A DNA stretch of 64,000 nt from Flavobacteriaceae bacterium (GTDB taxonomy: Bacteria > Bacteroidota > Bacteroidia > Flavobacteriales > Weeksellaceae), in contig PTET01000001.1 in assembly GCA_004359435.1 (NCBI GenBank), positions 481,566-545,565 on the forward strand, read 5' to 3'. Under the pieces are notes generated by a model. The model worked only from the letters and a program-made list of their open reading frames with translations. It was not told the origin of the DNA and searched no databases. Of this stretch, positions 9,763-19,894 are shown piece by piece; position 1 is the first letter of the stretch; every line of letters begins with the position of its first letter. A program made the position numbers and the translations under genes.

Positions 9763-10382
9763 GCCCGATGACCCCTACCGTACATGCCAATTGGAGATAT
9801 TTTGAAATGTATGACAAAAAGGGGAATTTGCTTGACGCTTGGTTTGGAGGAGGACAAGATTTAACTCCCTATTATCTTTTTGAAGAGGATGCAGTACATT
9901 TTCATCAGGTTTGCAAAACCGCCTGCGACAAGCATGATGTGTCTTTCTATCCCAAATTCAAAAAACAATGCGACCAGTATTTTTATATTCCTCATAGAGA
10001 GGAAGCAAGAGGTATTGGAGGTCTTTTCTTTGATTATTTAAAACCAACCGACCAAAAATCTTTGCAAGATTGGTATAGTTTTGTAAAGGAGATAGGAGAT
10101 AGTTTTCTTTCCGCTTATTTGCCTATTGTAGAAAAAAGAAAAGAATTAGCATTTACCCCAGAGCAAAAAAACTGGCAAGAAATTAGAAGAGGAAGGTATG
10201 TAGAATTCAACCTAGTGCATGACAAAGGCACGTTGTTTGGATTAAAAACAGGAGGTAGAATCGAAAGCATTTTAATGAGTCTTCCCAAAACCGTGCAATG
10301 GGGATATGATGTTTCTCCAAAAGAAGGAACCTCAGAAGCCAAATTGGTTGAGGTACTAAAAAATCCCAAAGATTGGGTTTGA
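9763..10382 (+). pseudogene. hemF: Oxygen-dependent coproporphyrinogen III oxidase, C-terminal part only
   Basis: [48 protein letters not shown]...[21 protein letters not shown]...[35 protein letters not shown]-terminal ~100 aa missing. Confidence 0.9.
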
Positions 10383-10436
10383 TTTTTTAAAATCACGAAA
10401 AATCAAAACGGTATAACCTAAGTTAAAATTTGAACT

Positions 10437-11411
10437 ATGTTCCCACTTATTCGAAACAGAAGACTCAGAAAATCGGCCTCAAGTAGATTATTGGTGGCAG
10501 AAAACAGCCTCTTGCCTTCAGATTTCATCTGGCCTCTTTTTGTAGTTGAAGGAAAATCAATCCAACAAGAAATCCCTTCGATGCAAGGAATTTATAGGCT
10601 TTCATTAGATTTGATTGTAAAGGAAGTAAAAGAAGTGTATCATCTGGGCATCCGAGCTGTGCTTGTTTTTGTAAAAGTGGAAGACCATTTAAAAGACAAT
10701 TTTGGAAAAGAAGCGCTTAATCCAAATGGGCTGATGCAACGCGCCATACAAGCCATTAAAGAGGCATGCCCAGAAATGGTTGTCTTCACCGATGTAGCCT
10801 TAGATCCATATTCTATCTATGGGCATGATGGCGTAGTAGAAAACAAGACCATTGCCAACGACATTACCTGTGAGGTATTGGCTCAGATGGCGGTTTCTCA
10901 TGCCAAATCTGGGGCAGATGTGGTGGCTCCCTCCGATATGATGGACGGTAGAATTCTATCCATTCGAAAGGCTTTGGAAGAAGAAAAGTTCATCGATACG
11001 GCCATTATGAGTTATTCGGCCAAATATGCTTCTGCCTTTTATGGGCCTTTTCGGGATGCGCTTGATTCTGCTCCAGGTTTTGGAGACAAAAAAACCTATC
11101 AAATGGATCCTTGTAATGCCAAAGAATCGCTTTTGGAAATTGAATTAGACCTAAAGCAAGGCGCAGACATTGTGATGGTAAAACCGGGCATGCCTTATCT
11201 GGATATTATTAAAATGGCTTCGGATAATTTCAATGCTCCTATTGCTGCATATCAGGTCAGTGGAGAGTTTGCTATGTTAAATTTGGCTATCTCAAAGGGG
11301 TATTTAAATAGAGAAGACGCCGTTTGGGAGAGTTTAATAGGTTTTAAAAGAGCAGGTGCAAAACTCATTGCCAGTTATTTTGCTAAAGAATTTTGTGAAA
11401 AATTTGCATAA
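10437..11411 (+). CDS. hemB: Porphobilinogen synthase (delta-aminolevulinate dehydratase)
   Basis: RNRRLRKSASSRLLVAENSLLPSDFIWPLFVVEG...FTDVALDPYSIYGHDG...GADVVAPSDMMDGRI...SYSAKYASAFYGPFRDA...VMVKPGMPYLDII. Confidence 0.97.
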   Translation: MFPLIRNRRLRKSASSRLLVAENSLLPSDFIWPLFVVEGKSIQQEIPSMQGIYRLSLDLIVKEVKEVYHLGIRAVLVFVKVEDHLKDNFGKEALNPNGLMQRAIQAIKEACPEMVVFTDVALDPYSIYGHDGVVENKTIANDITCEVLAQMAVSHAKSGADVVAPSDMMDGRILSIRKALEEEKFIDTAIMSYSAKYASAFYGPFRDALDSAPGFGDKKTYQMDPCNAKESLLEIELDLKQGADIVMVKPGMPYLDIIKMASDNFNAPIAAYQVSGEFAMLNLAISKGYLNREDAVWESLIGFKRAGAKLIASYFAKEFCEKFA

Positions 11412-11470
11412 ACTTAACTTTTTTTTGTCTATTTTGTGCTTCTTAAATTAAGTTAATAACTAACACAAAC

Positions 11471-12500
11471 ATGAAAAAAATACCATCTCTTGTTCTATTC
11501 ATTTCATTCTTGTTTTCAACTTTTTCCTTCGGTCAGTTTAAGAAAAACAAAGACATAGATCCATCGGCTCCAGTAGAAGAAAAAAAGAATTTTCTTGAAG
11601 CTGCACAGTTCTGGAAGAAAAAAGAGGTAGACCCTTCGGTTCCTGTAAAAGAAAAAAATGGGTTTTTAGTTGTAGCTCCTTATCCGCTTTACTCTGTGGT
11701 TACTGGTTTTAGTGGAAACCTGACTGTTCTGAAAAGATTCAAATTTAAAGACACCCTTCCCACCGATAGGTTTACCAGTGTTTCGGGGGTAGTTTCCTAT
11801 AGTGAAAATGGTCAGAAAGGGTTTTATATGGACAACGACATCAACTTTCCAGGTTCAAAAATCATTTTGAAAGGAGCTTACGAATACTGGGATTGGAACG
11901 AAACTTTTTTTGGCGTTGGAAACAACACCACAACCTCTGATGGAGAAACCCTCTTTTTTAAAAGAATGGATTTTAAACAAGCGGTTGGAACCAGGTTCAA
12001 ACCCAACAATTACGCATTTTTAGGTTTGACCTATTTTGACATCGCCGACATTGAATTTTTTGAAGACAAAGAGGTATTGATGAAAAAGTATGAAAATTTA
12101 AATTCCCCTTTGCTTCCCTCAACCTATGCCGGAGTTTATGCAATTTATGAGTTTGATACCCGTGACAATTTTGACCGTCCACAAGACGGTATTTATGCCA
12201 ATATAAGTGCTGGTCATAATTTGAGTCTTAAAGATGTAGACTATGCTTCTGATTATTCACGTTTGACTGTAAATGCTACCAAATATTTAAATCTTTCAAG
12301 AAATAAAGAAGATTACAATGTGGTGGCTACTCAGATTTATGGCGATTTTACTTTTGGAGATGCGGTTCCTTTTCACAAATTGGCGGGTCTTGGAAACGGA
12401 ACCAGAGTCATGCGTGGACAAAGCCATGTTAAGGCTGGATGTTTCTTTTGATCAATTTGGGAATATGATCCCCGTGGTTGATTTCACCGAAGCTTTTTAA
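11471..12500 (+). pseudogene. Omp85/BamA-like surface antigen, truncated barrel with frame break
   Basis: Signal peptide; FPGSKIILKGAYEYWDWNETFFGVGNNTT...GVYAIYEFDTRDNFDRPQDGIYANIS...KLAGLGNGTRVMRG, then out-of-frame C-terminal tail MLRLDVSFDQFGNMIPVVDFTEAF*. Confidence 0.75.
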
Positions 12501-12512
12501 AAAGATAAATGA

Positions 12513-15308
12513 TTATTCTTCTAATTTCTCTTTGAGATATTTGGCCGTGGCAGAATTTGGGTTTTGCGCTACCTCTTCTGGAGTGCCTTTTGCTACAATT
12601 TCACCACCTTTTTTTCCTCCTTCGGGTCCCAGATCAATCAGGTAATCTGCGCATTTGATGATGTCTAGATTGTGTTCGATCACAAAAACACTATGTCCTA
12701 ATTCTATCAGGGCATTTAGAGAAACCATAAGTTTTTGGATGTCCTCAAAATGTAGACCCGTGGAAGGTTCGTCAAATACAAACAGTGTTTTCTCTTTACT
12801 CACTCCTTTTGAAAGAAAGGTAGCCAGCTTTACCCTTTGGGCTTCACCACCGGAAAGGCTAGAGGAAGATTGTCCTAGGGTAATGTATCCCAGCCCCACA
12901 TCTTGAAGAGGTTGTAAAAGCTGAACGATTTTTTGATCTTGGGTTTCTGTAAAAAAATCAAGTGCCGAATCTACGGTAAGATCTAAGATTTCAGATATAT
13001 TTTTGCCATGGTATTGGACCTCTAAAATGGTCTCTTGGAAACGTTTTCCGTGGCAATGATCGCACACCAACTCTACATCTGCCATAAATTGCATTTCAAC
13101 GGTAATGGTCCCTTCGCCTTTGCATTTTTCGCATCTTCCACCCTCAACGTTAAAAGAGAAGTGTTTGGCTTTTAATTTCCGAAGCACACTTGCTTTGGTT
13201 TTGGTAAAAACAAGCCTAATCTCGTCCCAAGCCTTGATGTAGGTAACAGGGTTAGATCTGCTTGATTTTCCCATGGGGTTTTGGTCAATCAGCTCAATGT
13301 TTTGCACCATTTCTTTGGGATATTCTACACTTAGATGTTCACCGGGTTTGTTTTTGTAAATCTCCAAATCTCTTTGAATGGCAGGAACCACAATGTCTTT
13401 TAGAAGCGTACTTTTACCAGAACCAGAAACGCCAGTAATTACCGTTAGAACTCCAAGTGGAAAATTTACCGAAACATTTTTTAAGTTGTTTTCGGTGGCG
13501 CCCACGAGCTTGATTTCTCCCTTTGCCTTTCTTCTGACAGTTGGAACTTCAATCTTTTTGGTCAAACCCAAATAGGCGCCCGTCAAACTGGTTTTAGATT
13601 TTAAAAGCGAGGTGTAATCTCCCTCAAAACAGATTTCTCCCCCCAAAACTCCGGCTTTTGGACCGATGTCTATAATGTAATCGGCAGCTTTCATCACTTC
13701 TTCATCGTGTTCTACTACCAAGACAGTGTTACCTAAATCCCTTAGTTTTAAAAGCACCGAAATCAATCTTTCTGTGTCTTTGGAATGCAGCCCAATGCTA
13801 GGTTCGTCTAGTACATAAATTGATCCCACAAGGGCACTTCCAAGTGAAGTAGAGAGGTTGATTCTCTGAGATTCTCCACCAGAGAGCGAATTGGAGTTTC
13901 GGTTAAGGGTAAGATATTCTAAACCTACATCAGACAAAAATTGAAGTCGACTATTGATTTCGACCATCAATCTTTTGGCAATTGTTTCTTCTGAAGAAGA
14001 TAATTTTAGGTTTTTGAAAAATTCTATGAGTTCAGAAATGGGAAGGTTGATGAGCTGGTCAATAGAGACTCCTTGAATTTTTACATATTTGGCCTCTTTT
14101 CTAAGTCTAGTCCCTTGACACTGGGGACAAACGGTTTTGCCTCTATACTTAGAAAGCATAATTCTGTAATGAATTTTGTATGAGTTGGCCTCTAGCATAT
14201 CAAAAAATTGATAAAGACCTTGGGTTTTTTCATCCCCTTGCCAAAGCAAAGTTTTGTCTTTTTCGCCGAGTTCTCGGTAGGGTTTGTGAATAGGGAACTC
14301 ACCTTTGGTAGAAAAGATAAAATCTTCTTTCCACTGACTCATTTTTTCTCCTTTCCAAGGAACTACACAATCTTCAAAAAGCGAAAGGCTGGGGTTTGGA
14401 ACCACAAGACTGGGGTCAATTCCGATGGATTTTCCGTATCCTTCGCATCTTGGACAGGCGCCAAAAGGATTGTTGAAGCTAAAAAGGTGGATGCTGGGTT
14501 CTACAAAACTTTCTCCATCTAACTCAAATAAATTAGAAAACTCTATGATTTTTTGAGATTCTACTTCTTGAACTAGACATTTCCCTTCTCCCTCAAAAAA
14601 GGCAATCTGCACAGAATCTGCCAGCCTGTGGTAAAAAGACTCACTTTCTTGCTTTACAATTCGCTCAATGATCAAATAAACTTCCATCGACTCTTTGGGG
14701 ACAAAACCAAAAGAGAGCAAATCTTCGATGGATTGTACCTGCCCTTGAATCTGCAATTTATTAAACCCTTGTTCTAGAAGAAGTTGCATTCTTTTGGAAA
14801 AATCTTCACCTTCCTTATGGGAAATTTTTACCAGCAAATTGAACTTTTCTTCTTTGTGGTTTGCGATAAAATCTACCACATCGCTTACGCTATCTTTCTT
14901 TACTTCTTCCCCAGAAATTGGGCTATATGTCTTTCCAATTCTGGCATAGAGCAGTTTAAGGTAATCGTAAATCTCGGTTGTGGTACCTACGGTTGATCTC
15001 TGATTGGTAGAAATCACTTTTTGCTTGATGGCAATAGAAGGAGCAATACCTTTGATGTAATCAACCTCGGGTTTTTCTAGTTTTTCTAGAAACTGCCTTG
15101 CATAAGAAGATAAACTTTCAACATATCTTCTTTGTCCTTCTGTATAGATGGTATCAAAAGCCAATGAGGATTTTCCAGAGCCAGAAACACCGGTAATCAC
15201 TACCAATTTTCCTTTAGGGATGGCAAGGGAGATATTTTTTAGGTTGTGTACTTTGGCCCCACTAATTACAATATATTCTTTGGGCGATTTTTGATCTAAA
15301 TCTGGCAT
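12513..15308 (-). CDS. uvrA: Excinuclease ABC subunit UvrA
   Basis: 931 aa; two ABC ATPase cassettes (VVITGVSGSGKSSLAFDTIYTEGQRRYVESLSSYARQFL; LSGGESQRINLSTSLGSALVGSIYVLDEPSIGLH), zinc fingers CPRCEGYG and CEKCKGEG. Confidence 0.98.
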   Translation of the reverse strand: MPDLDQKSPKEYIVISGAKVHNLKNISLAIPKGKLVVITGVSGSGKSSLAFDTIYTEGQRRYVESLSSYARQFLEKLEKPEVDYIKGIAPSIAIKQKVISTNQRSTVGTTTEIYDYLKLLYARIGKTYSPISGEEVKKDSVSDVVDFIANHKEEKFNLLVKISHKEGEDFSKRMQLLLEQGFNKLQIQGQVQSIEDLLSFGFVPKESMEVYLIIERIVKQESESFYHRLADSVQIAFFEGEGKCLVQEVESQKIIEFSNLFELDGESFVEPSIHLFSFNNPFGACPRCEGYGKSIGIDPSLVVPNPSLSLFEDCVVPWKGEKMSQWKEDFIFSTKGEFPIHKPYRELGEKDKTLLWQGDEKTQGLYQFFDMLEANSYKIHYRIMLSKYRGKTVCPQCQGTRLRKEAKYVKIQGVSIDQLINLPISELIEFFKNLKLSSSEETIAKRLMVEINSRLQFLSDVGLEYLTLNRNSNSLSGGESQRINLSTSLGSALVGSIYVLDEPSIGLHSKDTERLISVLLKLRDLGNTVLVVEHDEEVMKAADYIIDIGPKAGVLGGEICFEGDYTSLLKSKTSLTGAYLGLTKKIEVPTVRRKAKGEIKLVGATENNLKNVSVNFPLGVLTVITGVSGSGKSTLLKDIVVPAIQRDLEIYKNKPGEHLSVEYPKEMVQNIELIDQNPMGKSSRSNPVTYIKAWDEIRLVFTKTKASVLRKLKAKHFSFNVEGGRCEKCKGEGTITVEMQFMADVELVCDHCHGKRFQETILEVQYHGKNISEILDLTVDSALDFFTETQDQKIVQLLQPLQDVGLGYITLGQSSSSLSGGEAQRVKLATFLSKGVSKEKTLFVFDEPSTGLHFEDIQKLMVSLNALIELGHSVFVIEHNLDIIKCADYLIDLGPEGGKKGGEIVAKGTPEEVAQNPNSATAKYLKEKLEE

Positions 15309-16552
15309 TAATCTTTTGGGGTATATCCTAGATTTTGGATGGTTGATTTGATTTGATCCATTGATGCCGAACCTTTTATTGTAACCAATTTCTGGTCTAA
15401 GTCAACCTCTGCGCTTTGGATGTTTTCTAACTTTTGCAGTCCATTTTCAACGTTATTTTTGCAATGGTTGCAAGTCATTCCCTCTACATAAAGGGTAAGG
15501 GTGTTTTTTTCCATAGCTACTTTGTTTTGCGTTTTAGATTTGGGAATAAGTGCCCGTATGATTAGCGCCACTAAGATAAGTCCAAAAAATAAATTCAAAA
15601 AATCTTTGTGATGATGTTCAGAGGTGTTTTTTGTCGTGATAGGAAGTGCGTTGATGAAAAATTCTTTTGGAACAAAAAGATTGATAAGTACTCCAAAAAA
15701 TATCCCTCCAAAAATGATAGAAAAAAGATAACTATACAGCGCTTTTTTACCCAGTACATTTTGAATCACACTGATGGTGGCCACATTGGTAGCGGGTCCT
15801 GCCATGAGAAATACAATGGCTGCCCCTGGAGAAATTCCTTTTAAAAGGAGTGTTAGGGCAATGGGGATAGAGCCTGTGGCACAAACATACATAGGAACAG
15901 AAATAGCCAAAACCACAAGTAGTTCTAACCAGATGTTTCCCAAATATTGGGTAAAAAAATCACTGGGGATTAAAAGCTCTATTAAACTGGCAAGACAAAG
16001 GCCTATCAAAAGCCATTTGGCAATGTCTTCTACCATTTCTAAAAAACCATATCGAAAAACGATTTTCCATTTCTCTCCCCAGCTAAGGGATTCTTCTTTA
16101 GGATTTGAGACAAGATTTTTGGTTTCCTTTTTGGTCTCAGGGTCAAACTTTAGGCTAAACAAGCCACCAAATACACCTGTAATAAGTGCGATAAAAGGTC
16201 TTAAAATGGCAAAGGGCCAGCCCATAAGGGCATAGGTTGCAAAAATTGAATCTACTCCAGTTTGAGGGGTAGAAATCAAAAAGGCATTGGTGGCAGATTT
16301 ACTGGCTCCATTTTGGTAGAATGATATTCCCGCAGGTATCACCCCACAGGAGCAAAGGGGAAGTGGAATGCCAAGAAAAACCGCTTTTAAAATACTCTTT
16401 AAACCAGGTTTCCCAACCTGTTTTTGGATTAGTTTTTGCGAAAAAAAAGCACGAAGAATCCCTGCAAAGAAAAACCCAAACAGCAGCCATGGTGCCATTT
16501 CTTGGGTTAGACCCCAAAGGGTAATCAAGTATTTTTCAATAAATTCTTTCAT
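15308..16552 (-). CDS. SO_0444-type Cu/Zn efflux permease with C-terminal HMA domain
   Basis: Permease core PWLLFGFFFAGILRAFF...GIPLPLCSCGVIPAGISFYQNGASKSATNAFLISTPQTGVDSI; C-terminal LYVEGMTCNHCKNNVENGLQKLENIQSAEVDLDQKLVTI. Confidence 0.88.
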   Translation of the reverse strand: MKEFIEKYLITLWGLTQEMAPWLLFGFFFAGILRAFFSQKLIQKQVGKPGLKSILKAVFLGIPLPLCSCGVIPAGISFYQNGASKSATNAFLISTPQTGVDSIFATYALMGWPFAILRPFIALITGVFGGLFSLKFDPETKKETKNLVSNPKEESLSWGEKWKIVFRYGFLEMVEDIAKWLLIGLCLASLIELLIPSDFFTQYLGNIWLELLVVLAISVPMYVCATGSIPIALTLLLKGISPGAAIVFLMAGPATNVATISVIQNVLGKKALYSYLFSIIFGGIFFGVLINLFVPKEFFINALPITTKNTSEHHHKDFLNLFFGLILVALIIRALIPKSKTQNKVAMEKNTLTLYVEGMTCNHCKNNVENGLQKLENIQSAEVDLDQKLVTIKGSASMDQIKSTIQNLGYTPKD

Positions 16553-17736
16553 TTTTTATGCAAAACAAAAGTGTTTAAGATTAGTTGTATGGAATCAAAA
16601 ATTGAAGTTTTGGGTTTTGGAGTCTTTCCTTTTGAAAGTGTTCTAAGGTATGATCCATAGCAAAAAATGTCAAGCTTTTTTTGAAACTCGAAATTGTATT
16701 TTGGAAGTTCCACGGTTTCTGATTCTCCTGAAATCATTTGGTTTGGAAAATTTGGATATAGGCAGTAGGGTCTAGCCGCACCAACCAGATCTAAGTCTTT
16801 GTTTTCTAAGCATTGATTCATAAATGCCTTTGTTCTAAAGCCTCCGGTAACCAAAAGCGGAACCGTAGTAGCCTTTTTTACCTGCTTGGCAAAATCTAAA
16901 AAATAGGCTTCTCTTTTTTGTGTAGAATCTTTTTTAAAATCGCCCATCATGGCAGATCTTTCGTAGGTTCCACCCGATATTTCAATAAGATCTATACCTA
17001 TTTCTTCTAGAGATTTGATTACTTCAAGGGATTCTTCATTGGAAAATCCTCCTTTTTGAAAGTCAGCAGAGTTCAGTTTTACGCCAATGGGAAAGTCTGA
17101 ACCTACTTTTTTTCGAATGTTATTGTATACTTCAACCAAAAATCGAGATCTGTTTTCTAAACTTCCTCCCCACTTGTCTTCTCTAATGTTACTAAGGGGA
17201 GATAAAAATTGGCTTACCAAATAGCCGTGAGCACCATGAATTTGTACCCCAGAAAAACCTGCTTGTTTGAGCATAAAGGCTGCATCGCCAAATTTTTCAA
17301 TCAGGGTTTCAATCTCATCTTCGCTTAGGGCTATTGGGGTTTGAAAGATTTTTTCTCCCGCTATTTTTACTCTAACTGCCGACGGTGCTACTGTTCTTCC
17401 GTTTAGTTTGGCCATTACCTGTCTTCCTGGGTGGTTTAACTGCCCCCAAAGCAAACAGTTTTCTTGTTTTACCACCTGAGCCCATTTTGTGAACATATCT
17501 AGGTTCTGTCCTTTTTTAAGGGTAACGTTTCCAGGCTCAGATTTGTAGGTGTCATCTATCATAATATGCCCGGTAATGAGCATGGCAGCACCTCCTTTTG
17601 CCCAACTTTGGTAAAGCGAAATAAGGTTGTCACTTGGAATTCCTTTCCTAGACAAATCTTCGCTCATGGCAGATTTTACAAGACGATTTTTAAAGGTTTG
17701 GTTTTTTACAACAAAAGGGCTTGAAATTTGGGTCAT
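16549..17736 (-). CDS. NADH:flavin oxidoreductase (Old Yellow Enzyme family)
   Basis: FKNRLVKSAMSEDLS...WGQLNHPGRQVM...FMLKQAGFSGVQIHGAHGYLVSQFLSPLSNIREDKWGGSLENRSRFL. Confidence 0.93.
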   Translation of the reverse strand: MTQISSPFVVKNQTFKNRLVKSAMSEDLSRKGIPSDNLISLYQSWAKGGAAMLITGHIMIDDTYKSEPGNVTLKKGQNLDMFTKWAQVVKQENCLLWGQLNHPGRQVMAKLNGRTVAPSAVRVKIAGEKIFQTPIALSEDEIETLIEKFGDAAFMLKQAGFSGVQIHGAHGYLVSQFLSPLSNIREDKWGGSLENRSRFLVEVYNNIRKKVGSDFPIGVKLNSADFQKGGFSNEESLEVIKSLEEIGIDLIEISGGTYERSAMMGDFKKDSTQKREAYFLDFAKQVKKATTVPLLVTGGFRTKAFMNQCLENKDLDLVGAARPYCLYPNFPNQMISGESETVELPKYNFEFQKKLDIFCYGSYLRTLSKGKTPKPKTSIFDSIQLILNTFVLHKK

Positions 17737-17747
17737 GGTTTGGGTTT

Positions 17748-18863
17748 TTATTTGATTTGTAGAAATCGAATTTTAAGCGCATTTTCAATTTCGTAGAGTC
17801 TTTTTAGGTCTCTTTGGGTACAAAAAGCAATAGAAATACCTTTTTTGCCTGCTCTGGCGGTTCTTCCACTGCGGTGAATGTAGTAATCGTTTTCTTTGGG
17901 GAGTTTGTGGTGCACCACATAGGCCAGATCTAAAAGATCTATTCCTCGGGCAAAAACATCGGTGGTAATTAAGATAGAGTTTTTATCACTGGCGATGGCT
18001 CGCATCATTTTGTCCCTCTCTTTTTGCGTCATGTCTCCATGGAGTACTTCGGAGACAATTCCTTTTTCTTTCAGGGAAACACAAAGAGCAAGGGCGTCGC
18101 TTTTGGTTCTACAAAAAAGAATTCCTCTTTTTTTGCCCATGGCACGAAGAAAAGTAAAAATAAAGAAGTCTCTGTCTTCTTCTGTGCATTTTACATATTG
18201 ATGTTCTATGCCTGGGTTTACAACACTTTTCTGGCTTAAAAGTACCGTTTTAGGGTTATCCCTCAGATGGTTTGTTATCAGTAGTTTTAAATTTTGAGGC
18301 ATGGTGGCAGAAAATAGCCAAGTGTTCTTTTCTTGTGGCAAATGCACAAAGACCTTTTTGATTTCAGATTCAAAACCTAGGGATAACATTTCATCTGCCT
18401 CATCTAGAACCAAGGTTTTAATCTGAGATAGATCTAAAACTTTCCTTTTGATGAGTTCTTCGATTCTACCGGGAGTTCCCACCAAAATATGGGTAGTTCT
18501 GCTTAGATTTTTGATTTGTTTATCAATCTGTTCGCCACCAAAAACCGCTTCGCAAAAGATTTTTTCGCTAAACTTGGTATATTTAAAAATATGGGCCGAA
18601 ATCTGTTTGGCGAGTTCTCGGGTCGGAGTTAAAATGAGCGCCTGAATTTGACTTGATTGTGGATTGATTTTGGACAAAATTGGGATAGAAAAAGCCAAGG
18701 TTTTACCTGTACCTGTTTGAGCTTGACCTACAAAATCACCACTTTCTTTGAGCAAATAACCCAAGGTTTCAATCTGTATAGGTGTGGGCTCTGTTATTCC
18801 CAAAGCCTCTAAGGCCTCAATATATTTTTTGGGAACGCCCAAGTTTTTGAATGTATTTACCAC
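17748..18863 (-). CDS. DEAD/DEAH-box RNA helicase
   Basis: FVGQAQTGTGKTLAFSIPIL...LTPTRELAKQI...VLDEADEMLSLGF...LFSATMP...ILITTDVFARGIDL...HRSGRTARAGKKG. Confidence 0.96.
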   Translation of the reverse strand: MVNTFKNLGVPKKYIEALEALGITEPTPIQIETLGYLLKESGDFVGQAQTGTGKTLAFSIPILSKINPQSSQIQALILTPTRELAKQISAHIFKYTKFSEKIFCEAVFGGEQIDKQIKNLSRTTHILVGTPGRIEELIKRKVLDLSQIKTLVLDEADEMLSLGFESEIKKVFVHLPQEKNTWLFSATMPQNLKLLITNHLRDNPKTVLLSQKSVVNPGIEHQYVKCTEEDRDFFIFTFLRAMGKKRGILFCRTKSDALALCVSLKEKGIVSEVLHGDMTQKERDKMMRAIASDKNSILITTDVFARGIDLLDLAYVVHHKLPKENDYYIHRSGRTARAGKKGISIAFCTQRDLKRLYEIENALKIRFLQIK

Positions 18864-18967
18864 AATTTTTTAATTTCTGTCTCAAAGATACTCAATAAAA
18901 TCATGTCTTGGTCTGGGGTTGAATTCTAATTTGTTGTATTTTACACTACCAAGGTTTAAATTTAACG

Positions 18968-19885
18968 ATGCAACAAAGACAAAGAGCGATGGTTATTTCT
19001 GGTGGAGGAAGCAAAGGAGCTTTTGCCGGTGGAGTAGCAGAATATTTAATTGAACACCAAAAGTTGCAGTACCAATATTTCTTGGGTACTTCCACCGGAA
19101 GTTTGTTGGTTTCCCATTTGGCCCTTGGGGAAATTCAAAAAGTAAAAGATCTTTATCTAAACATCAAGCAAGAAGAGGTTTTTTCTGTCAATCCCTTTAC
19201 TACTTCTCTTAAAAATGGCTACACCAAAATAGGTATCAATCATTTCTCAGTACTACAAAATTTGGCAAAGGGACAGTCTACTTTTGGTGATTCATCTAAC
19301 CTTAGAAAGTATCTAGAAAAAAACTTCACATTTGAAGAATTTTTGCGACTGCAATCTTCATTTAAAATCATAGCGGTTACCGTTTCTAATTTGACTGAAA
19401 ATCTTCCAGAATACAAACGCCTAGATGAATGTACCTACAAAGAATTTTTAGATTGGATTTGGATTTCCTGCAACTATATACCATTTATGAGTTTGGTTAA
19501 AGTAGATGGTAGGCAGTATGCAGATGGAGGTTTTTCTTGCCAAATACCCATTGCCAAAGCCATTGAACTTGGTGCTGAGCATGTGGATGTTATTGTTTTG
19601 CATACAGAATCTACCCAGATCAATCCGATGCCCTCTACCAATCCCTTTTCGCTCATGTCAACGGTCTTTGATTTTATGATAGATCAGGTGGGAAAAAAAG
19701 ATATTTTACTAGGTAAGTCTATGGCTAAGCAGCACGGAGTAACTCTAGATTTTTATTTTATCCCCAATGTTCTCACCACCAATTCACTTGTTTTTAACAA
19801 AGAGCAAATGACCCTTTGGTGGAAGCAGGGTTTTGAGTTTGCCAAAGAGAAGGCAAAAAGTAATATTTCAGATACTGGAGGTTAA
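18968..19885 (+). CDS. Patatin-like phospholipase family protein
   Basis: RAMVISGGGSKGAFAGGVAEYL (GGGxKG), YFLGTSTGSLL (GxSxG-like), YADGGFSCQIPIAKAIELGAEHVDVI (DGG). Confidence 0.9.
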   Translation: MQQRQRAMVISGGGSKGAFAGGVAEYLIEHQKLQYQYFLGTSTGSLLVSHLALGEIQKVKDLYLNIKQEEVFSVNPFTTSLKNGYTKIGINHFSVLQNLAKGQSTFGDSSNLRKYLEKNFTFEEFLRLQSSFKIIAVTVSNLTENLPEYKRLDECTYKEFLDWIWISCNYIPFMSLVKVDGRQYADGGFSCQIPIAKAIELGAEHVDVIVLHTESTQINPMPSTNPFSLMSTVFDFMIDQVGKKDILLGKSMAKQHGVTLDFYFIPNVLTTNSLVFNKEQMTLWWKQGFEFAKEKAKSNISDTGG

Positions 19886-19894
19886 AGGAAACCC

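Noticed and set aside
15774-16235. 153-aa plus-strand ORF inside the permease gene
   Set aside because: Antisense to a well-supported gene, no family resemblance.
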